Part shown: in pieces, positions 22,839 through 34,880 of the stretch
Position numbering within the stretch: the first letter of the stretch is position 1
Layout: every line of letters starts with the position of its first letter
NCBI GenBank assembly: GCA_000310025.1
Contig: FN649746.1
Coordinates: 2,563,185-2,627,184 of the forward strand
Origin: Ectocarpus siliculosus
Lineage: Eukaryota > Sar > Phaeophyceae > Ectocarpales > Ectocarpaceae
DNA length: 64,000 bases
Direction of reading: 5' to 3'
Notes under the pieces: generated by a model
What the model saw: the letters and a program-made list of their open reading frames with translations, nothing else
What the model was told of the DNA's origin: nothing
The model's database searches: none
Made by a program: the position numbers and the translations under genes

Positions 22839-25800
22839 AGAGAGAGAGAGAGAGAGAGAGAGGGAGACAGACAGAGAGACAGAGACAGAGAAACAAGAAC
22901 ATCTAGTCTAGTTTACTATTACTAGTCATTTTTCAGTTTGAGCGGTGGTCTCAACCTTTGACCACCGATGAATCACAACGTTATTACGGCTGGTAATTTG
23001 CATTTATTTCTGAAACGACGCAAGGACAATTTTGTTTAACTATTAAGTGCGCGGGGGTGCCTGAGATCACGGTGAAAAGAGGGAATTTCGGTTGTATTTA
23101 GAGTCGTGAATTGAATTGTTCTGTCTTCACGGATGTATGTGATTTGTGAGGCAGTTTGTGCGGTTTGGCGGTTAGCAACTCTCCACAAGCTCGGGACAAC
23201 AGAATAAAACTCTTTTCTTACTGGTACACGGAAGACCTAAATGTAAAAGGCTCCAAACAAATCCCGACGGCCTGCAATCTTGAAACGATTTTCACGATTA
23301 TGCTGCGATTATAAATTTCGTGTCAACAATTCTTCAGCGAACACTTTCTCGCGGAGTACATGGTGTCGCCATCAACCCCACCCTTTTGCCTATATCCCGC
23401 CCAATGAGGTAAGAATAGTGGGGAAAATATCGCTACATGTAGAAAGTACCTCGACCGGGGGTGGGAGACTACTAATGTTTCCATTGTTGGTTTCGTCCCA
23501 TCGATTCTGGTGGCAGCCTACACCTACCTACCTTTCGGTAGAATTCAAACGGATGAGGTCGGAGTCGGCAGGCCTGGCCGTACAGCCGGATTTACAGACC
23601 CAGACATCGCAGCCAGACCAAAAAGTTAGTCCGGAAAGATCCATACAGTTAGTCCGGAAAGATCCATACAGTTAGTCCGGAAAGATCCGGAAAACTTTGC
23701 GGTAAATGTATCCTGCGTGTCCGAACCCGGTCTGGTGTTTTTCTTGGTCAGGCGTAGACGTTGATATCATACGTTCCCTGCGCGGCACAACAACGCATAC
23801 ATGTAGCCCGTGGGCGGGAGTTTCGCTGGGATGCAGCAGGAAAGTAATCGATCCCCCACCACCACACTCGCTGTCGAAGGAGAATGAATTCCCAACGACT
23901 TTTCGGAGATATGGCTGACCGGTCGGCGATCAAAGCCACTGCGTCGAGCCAACGGTTCCGTACATACTGCTGAAAACACGCGACACTCAATGTTCCTCCC
24001 CACTTCCCGGCCTGCAAACAAACGTTTTCGGCAATATACCGGGCCACTGGCAACCAATCTAGGCGTGGCTACCGCCCAGACCTGCGAGAACGGCCTCACG
24101 GGTGTCTCCAACGGTGTCTACTGCTGCACTCTAGGGTGTGGCACGTGCGGCGGTCCGGGCTGCTCTACGCGAGAGGGCTTCACTGGCGACGGTAGGTTTC
24201 CTCTACCATTGCGTCCATCGTTGGAGTCTTTCTTTTTCAGTTTCGAGATGGTTCGTGAACGTTTTTTCGTATCCATCCACAATAAATGACGCTCGACATC
24301 CGCCCGAATGTACGCTCGACGCACGGGACGAAGCCTGGTCCATCACATAGTCTGCATAACAAGAGACTGAGTTATTCATTTGTAAACGATAGACAGTAGA
24401 AACTTTCCTTGTTTTTAGGCCTCATCGCTCCAAACCTCGAAGCCTTCTAGTGTGCGAGAAACGTCTCCAAAGTTCTCACTCTCATCGGGCTAGCTAGCGG
24501 CATACCTTCACCCGTTCGGCTAACCGCTGTGTCCTTCCAGAGACTACTTACGTGGGAGACACACGGCTGTTCCCCTTGCCTGTCGGCACTTTTGTACTTT
24601 CGACGGCACTTGAGTGATACGCTCTTCTGCAAAACGCTTTGTGTTGATACGTGTATTGCCTGCCGTGGGTTGCGTGAGTTTCCGCTCGTCTTCGAAAAGC
24701 TCCAACAAGACGGTTCCAAAGATGAGGCCAACGTTTGCAGCTGAAACCTTAAATCTCCAAAAATGGGTCCAGCGGGTGATGTCTCATGCAACCAGAAGTA
24801 AGTATACTTTGCGAGTGAATTAAAGAGTTATCTCTTGCACCCCGCAAAAATCCTTACAGGCGACGTCGACGATGACGTGCCCACCGAGACCGAGACAGCG
24901 ACAGAAACCATGGGTTCCTCTTACCTCGGGTGTTTCTCGGACCTGCCAGACGCCCGCATTTTCACATTCGAGGCTTCCACTGCCGCAATGACCGCGGACG
25001 TGAGTGTCGCCGACGGGTACAAAGAGCAGAATCGCTCTTAGCCTCGTTTTTTGGGGATTTGTGTTGAGGTTGATGTTGGTCTTTGTTTCGCTCATTCCGT
25101 GATATGAAGGTAGCATGGCAGTTGGTATGTCTTACCGTGGTCCTACCCTTGTAACCGTCGATACCGCCGACACGCCACCACCACACACGGCCTTTCCGTC
25201 CCACTTGTGACTGGTCCACGTCCCTCTCACTTCCTGCCCTTGTCCGGACAATCACCATGGGTTTGGATGGACCGAACACGCGCATGAACTACCACAGGCC
25301 TGCTTGGCGCTCTGCGCCGACTCGGCTTACTACGGGACGCAGTACACGGAAGAGGTGAGGCACCTACGTAGAGGTTCGAGAACAAGGAACGAGACACGTG
25401 TGCGTTGTTCAACAACGTAGTGAACCACAAGTAGTTCTGCTTCCGGATGGATTCATGGGAGTTTTGCGAATGGAGTTGCGCGAACGGCTTTCGTCTGTGT
25501 ATTGATTGCGAACATATAGTTTTCTCTCGCAGTCATGTATTCGCTCAAGAGGGACGCATGGAAAACATGGGATCGCCACATACTTTAGAATGGGCAACCA
25601 AGGATATTGGGAAGAGCCACGTACAATGGTGGCGTACGAATGGATAAGTGGCTCGTATCCTGACGTTGTGTATCAAAGATACGTCAGTTTGTCTGCTCGT
25701 TTTCATTCCCCGTTGCATGTGCACCACCACCGCCCAGACCTATCACACTTCGTTGCGATCAACATATGAGCTTCCAAACCTCGACTGAATACCACCGTTT

Positions 25801-27518
25801 GCCTGTACCCTCTCCGCTACCCTTACACACGGCCGTCCCGTTTGTTATTCTTCCGTCACTAGTGCTGGTGCGGCGTCGAAGGCGCCGACTACGATGCCAA
25901 CGGCGAGGGGGTCTGCGACATGACCTGCGGCGGCAACGCGGACGAGATCTGCGGAGGTTTCTACGCCATGTCGGTCTATGAGAACGACGTGGATGACGGG
26001 GAAACCGAGGACCCCTCCTATCTTGGGTGCTACTCCGACCTGGCCGACAGCCGCGTGTTCGTGCAGGACATCTCCTCTGCTTCAATGACCGCGGAGGTGG
26101 GCACCCGACCGGGGTGGTTTCGAATGCTGCTGTTTGGTAGAAGCGATTGTGTGTAAATCTCAGGTCAACGTGTATTCCTTAGTCTGGGTGAGCTGGTGAC
26201 CACGGAAGATGTCATCCTTGTCTCTGTAGACTAGGGAAGAGGACTGGTCGGATCAGGTTGCTAATGTGAACACAACTGCGCAACAGCGGCAGCAAGATAT
26301 ACAGCAACACCCACTACCCGTTTGTCTGTTGTTGGGACGCGCTCGACTTAACGCTGCCTTGAGGAATGCTGTGTCTGGCCGTGTCGATATTTCGCACGTG
26401 ACGACGAAGGTTTTGAAACCTTGAACTCATCACGCCGCCACCGATTCAACGCGCGACAAACATGTTATTCCATGAGCACGTGCCTACCACTGCCCCTTTC
26501 CCTCGGACTATCGTCCGCGTTGGACGCACGCCCTTGACCACCAAACGACCATAGGTCTGTTCGGAGGCCTGCGCCGGCTCCGCGTACTACGGAACGCAAT
26601 CCTCGACGGAGGTGAGACACCCACAACGCGATCTGAGATGCGTGTTGTGTGAAGCGATGTCCGGGTGGGGTGGGTCTTCGCGCTATGAATCGGACATACG
26701 TTCTATACCTTGGTTCAGCAGAACGGTTTGAAATATTTGACGATTCGCCGTGCGACTCCTCTTGTTCACCGATTCATTCGTTGGTTCTCTTCAGCTGTTG
26801 TACCTAGTTTGTACCCATCGCCAACAGTGACAAAACAGTCGTCGTGAGAAAGGGCCGTGTTAGTGCTCAAGCTTTGAGTCGCATTCGTACGACCGAGCGC
26901 AACACCCGCGACTTGGTGATACAGTTGTCGACACGTTCGCACAAAACCGACGGACAAGAGCCTTCCCTCGTCCATGTTCCCCGCTCATGGCCTGCTCTAT
27001 GCGAGAAGAAAGAATCGTCCCACAAAGGCGCTGGGGAGATGTTACCCTTTTTAGGTCCACCTCCACACCTCCATTGTATGGTTTCACTGATTGTTCTGTG
27101 CTGCCGCTATCTACTCTGCGGTCTCACCTACGACCCACCACACCTCGTCGAGAAACATCACACTGTGCATGCCTCCCCCGTGTCGACGAACCCCCCCCCC
27201 GGTGTGCACACACCGACTCTCCCTGATATATTGCCGCTCCATTGCGAAAACGCCACCCACCGCTGATTTCGCCTGCGGACAAGGTGCTGGTGCGGCGCCG
27301 AAGGCGCCGACTACGATGCCAGCGGCGCGGGCGTCTGCGACATGCCCTGCGGCGGCGACGCGGACGAGATCTGCGGAGGTTTCAACGCCATGTCGGTCTA
27401 CGAGAACGCCGTGGACGGTGGGGACATCGACGACCCCTCCTACCTCGGGTGCTACTCCGACCCGGCCGACAGCCGCGTATTCGTACAGAACATCTGCTCT
27501 GATGCAATGACCGCGGAC
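22737..27518 (+). CDS. Secreted WSC-domain protein, paralogue of the minus-strand gene (at least 7 exons; 3' end uncertain)
   Basis: Exons: 22737-22791 (signal peptide, MHLTSLVLPTLCLMGVAIG), 24063-24191 (Cys-rich, YCCTLGCGTCGGPGC), 24860-24999, 25298-25354, 25863-26096, 26555-26611 and 27285-27518. Exons 1-6 join in frame (phases 1, 1, 0, 0, 0). WSC module 1 uses exons 3-5, module 2 uses exons 5-7, and module 3 starts in exon 7 (YLGCYSDPADSRVF) but its second half is not found. Exon 7 has a defect: the only AG before CWCG is followed by one extra G (ACAAG|G TGC), which would shift the frame; every other CWCG exon here has AG|TGC. After exon 7 either a tiny last exon (27665-27679, V-C-G-L-stop) ends the protein, or the chain continues in phase 0 into the sulfotransferase exons. 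Secretion and glycan binding are expected from the family. Confidence 0.75.
22792..22866. repeat. (GA)n-rich microsatellite at the 5' end of intron 1
   Basis: The donor GTGAGAG runs straight into about 35 GA units interrupted by GGGA. The paralogous donor at 13700 (GTGAGACAGG) lacks this expansion. Such a purine run directly at a donor could affect splice-site choice. Confidence 0.95.
23620..23697 (+). repeat. 23-bp tandem repeat, three copies, in intron 1
   Basis: The unit AGTTAGTCCGGAAAGATCCA(TAC) occurs three times in a row, the last one degenerating into TCCGGAAAAC. Confidence 0.9.
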
Positions 27519-27744
27519 GTGAGCAGCCGATAGCAGGGATAGTAAAATGTGACAATGTGGACTTGTCTACGAGGGAATGCTGTTGATTCTGTGTTGTGTT
27601 GTCGGGGCTGTGCTTCTCGGTTAGCTTAATCCCGAAAGATAACACCGCAGTCACGGCGTCCTAGGTGTGCGGCCTTTAGAAACCGAAATCAAACCATTTT
27701 ACTTGTCAGCGCTGTCAACCCTCACGGCTGCCTTTTTTTTTGTT

Positions 27745-27812
27745 GAGCCGAAATCAAACAATTAGACTTGTCAGCGCTGACTAGTCTATTGGCTTGATTT
27801 CGGCTTTTACAC
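27745..27812. repeat. Short perfect hairpin (MITE-like remnant)
   Basis: AGCCGAAATCAA at the left is mirrored by TTGATTTCGGCT at the right, with TGTCAGCGCTGACT as a palindromic centre. A related half copy (CCGAAATCAAACCATTTTACTTGTCAGCGCTG) lies just upstream at 27682-27715. It sits in the gap between the WSC exons and the sulfotransferase exons. Confidence 0.6.
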
Positions 27813-27936
27813 GCAGCAGTTGGTTCCATGGCGCCAAGTTTGGGGCAAGCTTTTGCGATACTCCCGAAACGGCTTCCCCCATAACTGTTTGGAGGTTTCG
27901 CCAATATTTTCGTTTTTTTTGTTGCCGCGATATCAG

Positions 27937-30900
27937 CTTCGCCAGGACTCGGGGATTGCCTCATTGAAGCTGCTGGAGGGGCTGAAAGGGTGGGACTTGG
28001 TGGAGAAGTTGCATTCTATCGGCGTCGCCAATCCAGGGGAGCTGGCGAGGTTGCTTGAGGAAGAAGACCCGTTTGAGGTAATGGAGGGGATGTCAACGGG
28101 TGATGCGATCGAAACGAATATATAGAATCGATTTTGGCAGACATAGAGGTATTCGCGTTCGGTAGTCATACGGGCCGACTTTGACTTCGGTTTCGCTAAT
28201 ACATGAACGTGACAGCTGTCTCTCACGAGGCCCAAAACAGCCGGTCGCGTGAGGGGGTGTTATTTTACGTGTTACAGATCGAACATATTTTTCAAAAAGT
28301 TGGGAGCTCATTCTTTGTGCACGGATTCCGAAGCGATCTCGCAAACGGTACGTCCGCCTTAAGGGTGCGATTGATGACGCGAAAGGCTCCCGCTGTTCGT
28401 ACCTGTCACGCGTTCTTGCGCCGGTTGTGTGCTCTAGCTGAAGGCATTTCTGTGCGAGTTTCCTTTTAGTCCTCTGTGTTCCATTATTGTAGTCCCTGTT
28501 GAAGATCGCAATGATCCAAGGGAAATCACCGGCCTTCTATCGAACACCCGACACTATTCAGAATATGAGAGTGAAAAATCCATCGGCGCCAAGCAATTTC
28601 ACCGGCCGTAGACAAGGCAACCATCAGGCGGCCTGAAACAGGGACCTCTACTGCTGCACTTCCCCTTTTTCCCTGAAAAACGCCGAGCGAGGTAAGTAAT
28701 GACTTTCTCGTGGAACAATATCGCCGCTGGGATGTGCAGATAGCGATGGACTCTCCGGACAGGTTTCGGTGCCCAGCCAGCGAAGCAGATCGGTTCTCGT
28801 TGCCGGACATCCGAGACCACGTCCGGGAGAAGGATTTTAAGTCGGGGGAGGGATTCATCTACTACCAGCACCTGAGGAAGGCGGGGGGCACGGGATTTTG
28901 CGAGATGGCCGGCAGGCGAGAGAGACGATAGAATTGAGTTGTTCTCCGTAGCCTTCGCGAGGGTGTTAGGCTCGGGTTAAGTAGGGGGATAGGGTCAGGG
29001 ATAGGGACACGAACCCCCCCTCCCTAAGTGGTAGATTAGTATGAAAATTCTCGCGAAGGCGGTCCGTTGTTCTCGGTGGTGGTTTGTTTCGGTCTTTCTC
29101 TTTTTTAAATTTTGTTCGTGAAAAGAGGGATAGCTTGGTGTTTTTTTTACCGTAGCGAAGGGTTTGCGGCGGGAGGGCTTCCCGATAGGGCAGTTTATAG
29201 CAATCCGTCCAGCCCCAGGAATTTGATTGCTGCCGTGCCCGCTCTCGCGCAGAAAGCGTAAGCGGAGGTATACGCGCGGTCATCTGTTACGCCTAGGCTG
29301 TGCATCACCTTACCTCCCAAAAAGAGTGGCACACGGCTGTGTCTTCGAGGAACGGCCTGATCCGTGTCAAGACCTATGATTGATCGCCTTTTCATGCCGT
29401 TAACTCGGTGGATGTTTGTTCACCAATTGCGCAGGAACATGCCGGCGCGAGAGGTACCGATGTACCACTGCATGCCGGACAACAGGGGTGGCATGGCGAC
29501 CCCGCCGTGGTCTGACAAGGACTTCCTGCTGGAGAAGATGAAAAAGAACGTGAGTTTCAATGGAGTGCTGATGCGGGTGGCATGTTGCATGGTGCAATCC
29601 AGCTCCCGTTTGTCAGAAAATCGAGGGCTTACGGCGTGTTGGTTGCGGTGCATGGTTGCAAAATATACAGTAGTAGTATAGATGGTGCTGCATGATCTAG
29701 TTTGGTCTAGGAGGCCCAGACTGGAATCAAGCAGCATTTTTTTGTTGCAGCGCATCCTTCAACATGCGTGCAGATGATGACGCGCTCTCTGTCGACGAGG
29801 TACACGACGTGGGTGTGCAACAGCAGTAAGCTCGTGTCTTGTTTGTGGATTCTTGAGAAACACGCCATCCGGCGGGTTCTTATGGCGGACGAGTGATTCA
29901 GTTAGGCCGGAGGTTGTCCTTGGCGGAGGGTGCTGTTGCTGTACAGTATTCCTTGCAGCGCAGGCGTGGGACGGAACGTGTCACGTGCCACCAGGGAAGA
30001 TACATACCACGGACTTTGCCGGTGTTGTGGTTGTTTTGTTCTTGTGCGAGTTTTTGTGTTATCGGTGGGTGTGAGGGAAGCTGGCATTTGTACCACGTGT
30101 AGGATTATGAGCAAAGAGGGAGTTGTTCGGTGGAGGGAGTTGAACCTAGGTTGTCTTCCACGAAATCGGACACCTCTTCGTCGAGTGCCAATGCGAGAAG
30201 AGGGAATCGCACGCAACTGACGTTAGGGAGATGGAACCCTTGCAAGCATCAACTTCACAATAGTTCGTGTGTTTCGATTGATTGTTTTGCGTTCCAGGGA
30301 AGCAACAACGTATGTAGCCTGTGGCGGGGGGTGTTAATCTCACGCGGTTTGGGTACACGTTTTAAGCCCGAACATGACTCAACCGTATCGCGCAGATGTT
30401 CCAACTGACACGGTTCGGATACACGATTTATGCCCAAAACATGACTCAACGATAACGTTATCTGCGGTGACGGCACGAGGCGTGTTTGTTGTACCAGGGC
30501 CACCGCATCACCGCCAACGAGTGGGACGCCTTCCCGATGTCTCACCTCCACCTGCCGGGGGCTGTCTTTGGGACAACCTTCAGGTACGGCACGCCGATGA
30601 GATCGCCCGGCATGTTCTAGTTTGTTGGGAGGGACATCGATCGGTTGCTGCCGCTTGGCGTTATATTCAAATCTATGTAGTGGTGGTCATACGGGATTGA
30701 GATTGGGCGGGCGTTGTAAGCGTGCGTTTTTTCCAGCCTTTTTTTCCGTAGCCGTTCGAGGAGAGGATAGCCTCACGGCAACTTCAGCACTAGGACAGTT
30801 GCCGCCATGATGCTGGAAGTATTCCGTGGTACCATGCCAGATTACTCGTCTTTGTCGAGGTGTTTAGGGAGCAGCTCATGCTGCCACCGCATGCTGTTTT

Positions 30901-33709
30901 CGGGAAGTACGAAGATGCAAATCTTGGACATTTTGAAAGGCTTCCTCCTAGTACAGTAGAGAGTACTGGAGGTAACGTCCGTATCTCTGAACCAGGTGTG
31001 CTGTAGAGCCATCAACGCACGACATGGTGTGGTGCGTGTTTTTCTCAGACCCTTAGGGGCAGTATTAATAACTTGCGAGCAGGAGGTGCCGAGTGGCACA
31101 ACGGAGAATAAAAATTAGAACATGCTTCTTTCATGCATGCTTATTTCGTGCACTAGCCGATAGCAGCAGTTTTTCTTGCGGAGGGTTCGCTTGATTCGCC
31201 CGCCTGCACCGCGCCACTTGTGATAAGAAGCGTCGCCCGCGGTGTGCAACCGCAGCTGATGTGCCTTATGTTTAGCACGCAAACACCCTCACATGCTGAA
31301 ATAGGGAGCGTTTGCCGCCATGGCCGACGCACACACCCTCATATGCCGAAACGTTGCTGCAACGGCCATGAAAACGTCCGCGCGAATCTCGTCCAGGCAT
31401 CCGGTGGATCGATGGTACAGCCAGTACCGGTTCGAGCACGTGGAGCACCGGGACGGTTCCGACCCGGAGAAGGAGAGCATGCCGTTCCACGTGTAAGCAG
31501 CTCGCCCGATAGGGAAGGATACTGAAAAATTGACAATACAGGATAACTTTTACTTTTGGTGTGTGTGTATTTGAACGTGTGTGCGTATTGGCACTCGGAG
31601 ATAGTACGTTAGATCGTTTGCTGTGGTAGGAGTCAGACATGGCGATCAGAAACGTTGGTATGCTGGAGAGTATAAACTGTTGTCGGTCCACGGCAGCGTG
31701 GCAGTGTTTCATGTCTTCATGGTGGTCGGACCGTAACACGTTGTACATGTGCGCAAGTGGGGAGCTAGCTCCAGCTCAGATGAACGTTTCCGTGTTCACC
31801 GAAATTCTCTGCACGTATGTTATCTCGTGGCTTCCGGGCGTTCCTTGTATGCTACATTTACATTACGTTCATTGCATCGGCGGTGATCCGAGTTCTCAGT
31901 ACATCTTCCTTGTAAGAGATGTCACACGTTAAAGATTTTTGTGACCAGCGGGTTAATATTCGGGAGTAATTCCCAGTAGATTCCGGTGTAAATGTTGGAG
32001 AACGATGCACGACAACAAGATCAATAGCTGCTATTGGCGTGGCAGGTGGTACAAACGGATGAAGCCTTACGATATGGGGGACAACTACTACGTCAAGACT
32101 TTCTGCGGCAAGCCCAACCCGCCCGTTGAGAAGCTTATGCAGGTGATCCCTTGGCCGGGGACCCGCGGCAGACGGCGTTGCTGTGGCTTCCTAGTCTCCC
32201 TACCTTTATTTTGTTCGACAATATTGCCTGCTGATGTGAAGTTAGCACATCAGCGGCGACCGGATTGTTCCCCTAAAATGTATTGCTGTGTTTTGGTGGT
32301 CGGCGTCACAAGAAGGACATTCTTTGCGCAAACCGGTGGTAGCAAGGCGTATCAGAACAAGACAGCCATTTTTTGCCCGGATGACGGGCGCGCCGGGGCG
32401 GGAGTTACTCCCGGACACCCGCAAGCTCTCGTATTTCTCTTGGAGGCATTTGCGTTGTCCCTGGATGGTAGAGTGGTCGCGGTTTTTGGCGAACGTTGTA
32501 GAGCTTCTGTTCTCTCTTGACTGCTGCTGACTGTTGACGCATCGTGATGTTTTGTGGCCTTGTTGCCTCGTACCCCGCACTGCTCTCTCGCGCTTACATC
32601 GGCCTCATCTGCCCAGGACTTGACCGCGGAGGGGAACCCGAAGCACACGAATGATTTATCGTGGAGCTACCACAAGTTTAACAACTGGGAAGATAAGGTG
32701 AGGGCGCGAAACACTTCCGCGGGGCAGCGCTTGTTGTCCCTTATTTATTTATTTTGAGCCGGGATACGGTCGACCCCTGTCCGGCCTTGACCCACCAACC
32801 TGTTTGTGCGCATCGTTTTTCAGACTGAACTCGTAGCTTTCCCATCAAAGCGGGCATAGCTCTATTGAAAGGCAACAGACATACCGGTAGCACGAGGGAC
32901 CCCCCCCTTCGATGGTTGACGCGCTATCCATCCTGACGTGACCAAGACATATGACCTGCCAATCGTTTTCGCGACCGTGCTGCCCTTGGTTTTTTCCACA
33001 CTTGTTCGTGCAGATTATTTGGCTCGCTGCTGCTCGTTCCCTTATTTGTTGCACTTGTTCTTGTTTGTGTTTCTTGCCCTCTGCTTTTCCCTTGGTCGGG
33101 ATGCGAGCACAGGTCATCTGGAAGGACCTCAAGATGGCGATGGAGATTCTTCGAAGGTTCAGCCTCATCTTGATCCTGGAGTTTGTCGACGATGAGATGT
33201 GGGCGTTGGAGGAAGCGTTGGGCTGGACCCAGGCACGGAAACGGGTGAGTGCGTGTGTCATGCATGACGTAGCGAGTTCGGAGACGATAGGTGGTGGCAG
33301 GTAGTATCGTCGTGGCTCTCAAGCGGTACATACATGACGCCGCCAGCACCGCACACGACTACCCCTTTTCTCCACATATGAGAGGGGAGCGTCGGTGGGA
33401 ACCCCCCCCCCTCGAAGCCGCGATTCGGTTCGACCGATTGAACTTGTATATATCTCCCTTTGCCGTGACCGCAAGGTGCTACCGCACGAGAACCAGGCGA
33501 AGCGGGAGGTAAAGAAGTCCATCTCCGCGAAGGAAGCACTGCCGTCGGGGGTTTGGTCGGAGACGTTGAGCGCGAACGTGTTCGACCTGCTGCTGTTCCA
33601 CTGGGCCAAGCGCATGTACCTGGAGCGAAGGGCCTGCCGCTCCTTCGACGAAGAGGCCATCTTGAACCTGCCGCTGACCATTCAGCACCAGCAGGCCGTT
33701 GACGCTTGA
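27937..33709 (+). CDS. PAPS-dependent sulfotransferase (carbohydrate sulfotransferase-like), 10 exons, 5' end open
   Basis: Exons: 27937-28077, 28740-28915, 29435-29549, 29774-29812, 30498-30583, 31397-31492, 32001-32142, 32617-32697, 33113-33244 and 33476-33709 (TGA). Every junction is in phase. From 28740 the chain is 366 aa; the first exon adds 47. The motif YYQHLRKAGGTGF (about residues 41-53 of the 366) fits the 5'-phosphosulfate loop. TTFRHPVDRWYSQYRFE (about 136-152), which is completed across an intron splitting the Arg codon, fits the 3'-phosphate motif of Golgi sulfotransferases (R-x-P-x-x-R/S). WYKRMKPYDMGDNYYVKTF and NLPLT-type helices follow, as in related families. The enzyme should transfer sulfate from PAPS to a glycan in the Golgi. 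Exon 28740-28915 ends at a GC donor (AG|GCGAGA). The 39-nt exon is the least certain. No ATG or membrane anchor was found upstream, so the 5' end is missing or the chain starts in the WSC gene. Confidence 0.8.
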
Positions 33710-34880
33710 GGCAATGCCCGGTTGACGCCTTGGCTAGGTGCCACGTCACTTTTGTCCTACAGTGGGGGGCCCTCAATGAAATGCCCGGCGAGTCGTCCAG
33801 CGCTATTCCGAAGGACCCGGGGTCTACAGCCGCCCGGCGCTATTCAACCGGCGTCGTTGATTGAGCCGACCGGTGTCTAAGGCCGGGAGTACCTACAAGG
33901 TATGCGTGACGTCAAGACGCTAGTTGTTCCTCAGCGGTACAGTAGCACCGAAACACCGGGTTAAATGCCCGCAGTGCTCACGTGCTTGGGAGCCTACGCC
34001 ACGCCGCCCCCGAGCAAAAATCGTCGCACTTTGGTATTGTGCTCTGCCCAACGATGCGGTTGTTTCATGGCAACCCCCTGCGGGTCGGCGAGTAGCCCGT
34101 TTTCGTCGTGCGTTGTCACTCTGCTCCGACAAGAGGCTCGTGTTTCGTCTGCCACTCATTGTTAATGTTTTACTCATTACCCATTTTTGTCGAATTCCCA
34201 CCGCGAAATGCACTCGCAAAGGGCACGGGCGAGGGGGGGGAAGCGGGCAGTGTTGGATGCACGGGTCGGAATTTGGGGTGCTTGTTTCCGCTGCGGTTCC
34301 TTTTTTCTGGTTAGAATATTCGCGGGTTCCGCGGTGGGGATGATGTCATCATTGTGTCTCTACGGGCGTTTTGCGGGCGAGAAAAGCGAGAAAGGCAGGC
34401 AGCACATGGCGACCGCGGAACAGCGAGTAAATACAGCCGCACGGTATTATTGTCTTATGTACTTGAGATAGTCGTGAACGAAAAAGAAAGAAGAATCTTG
34501 TCTGGAGGATACACGAGGCGCTTGCCTTCGGGGGGGAATATCTGACGTCGCTGTACCTAGATGTGTTAGCGCGTCTCACATGTTCTCTTGGTGTGTTAGC
34601 GAGCCTCAGGTGGGGGCTGTTGAGACCGTCTAATAGACCAAGACGGTGGTATCCGATGGTCTCAGTCGCTAGCTTTGCCCAAGGGTGCAATAGTTCGTCC
34701 CGCTGCTTGAACTTTGAGCTGCGACGAAGATGCATTGCCGTTATTCCGAGAGCGCGCTGCGGTTGAGCTTCTCTTTCTCGTTGCCTTTTCAAAGCGGCGT
34801 TCTTCGGTGATAGGGTCGGTGGATGGGATTGTCGATGATGTGTTCCTCGGCGTTAGCATGGTGTTTGCCTCTGCAGTGAT
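33710..34880. other. Downstream of the sulfotransferase; probable 3' UTR, then unassigned DNA
   Basis: The first few hundred bases probably hold the 3' UTR. The open frames are GC-rich and low in domain content, and no splice-linked exons were recognised. Confidence 0.25.

Noticed and set aside
22601-22925. Glu-Arg repeat protein after the WSC signal peptide
   Set aside because: The ER repeat is the GA microsatellite behind the splice donor; splicing to 24063 restores a proper secreted protein.
25759-26085. Arg-rich 108-codon minus-strand frame
   Set aside because: It is the antisense shadow of WSC exon 5 and shares its CG-rich codon pattern.
29902-30220. Frames of about 100 codons between sulfotransferase exons
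   Set aside because: They lie in an intron and show no domain; the neighbouring exons join in frame without them.
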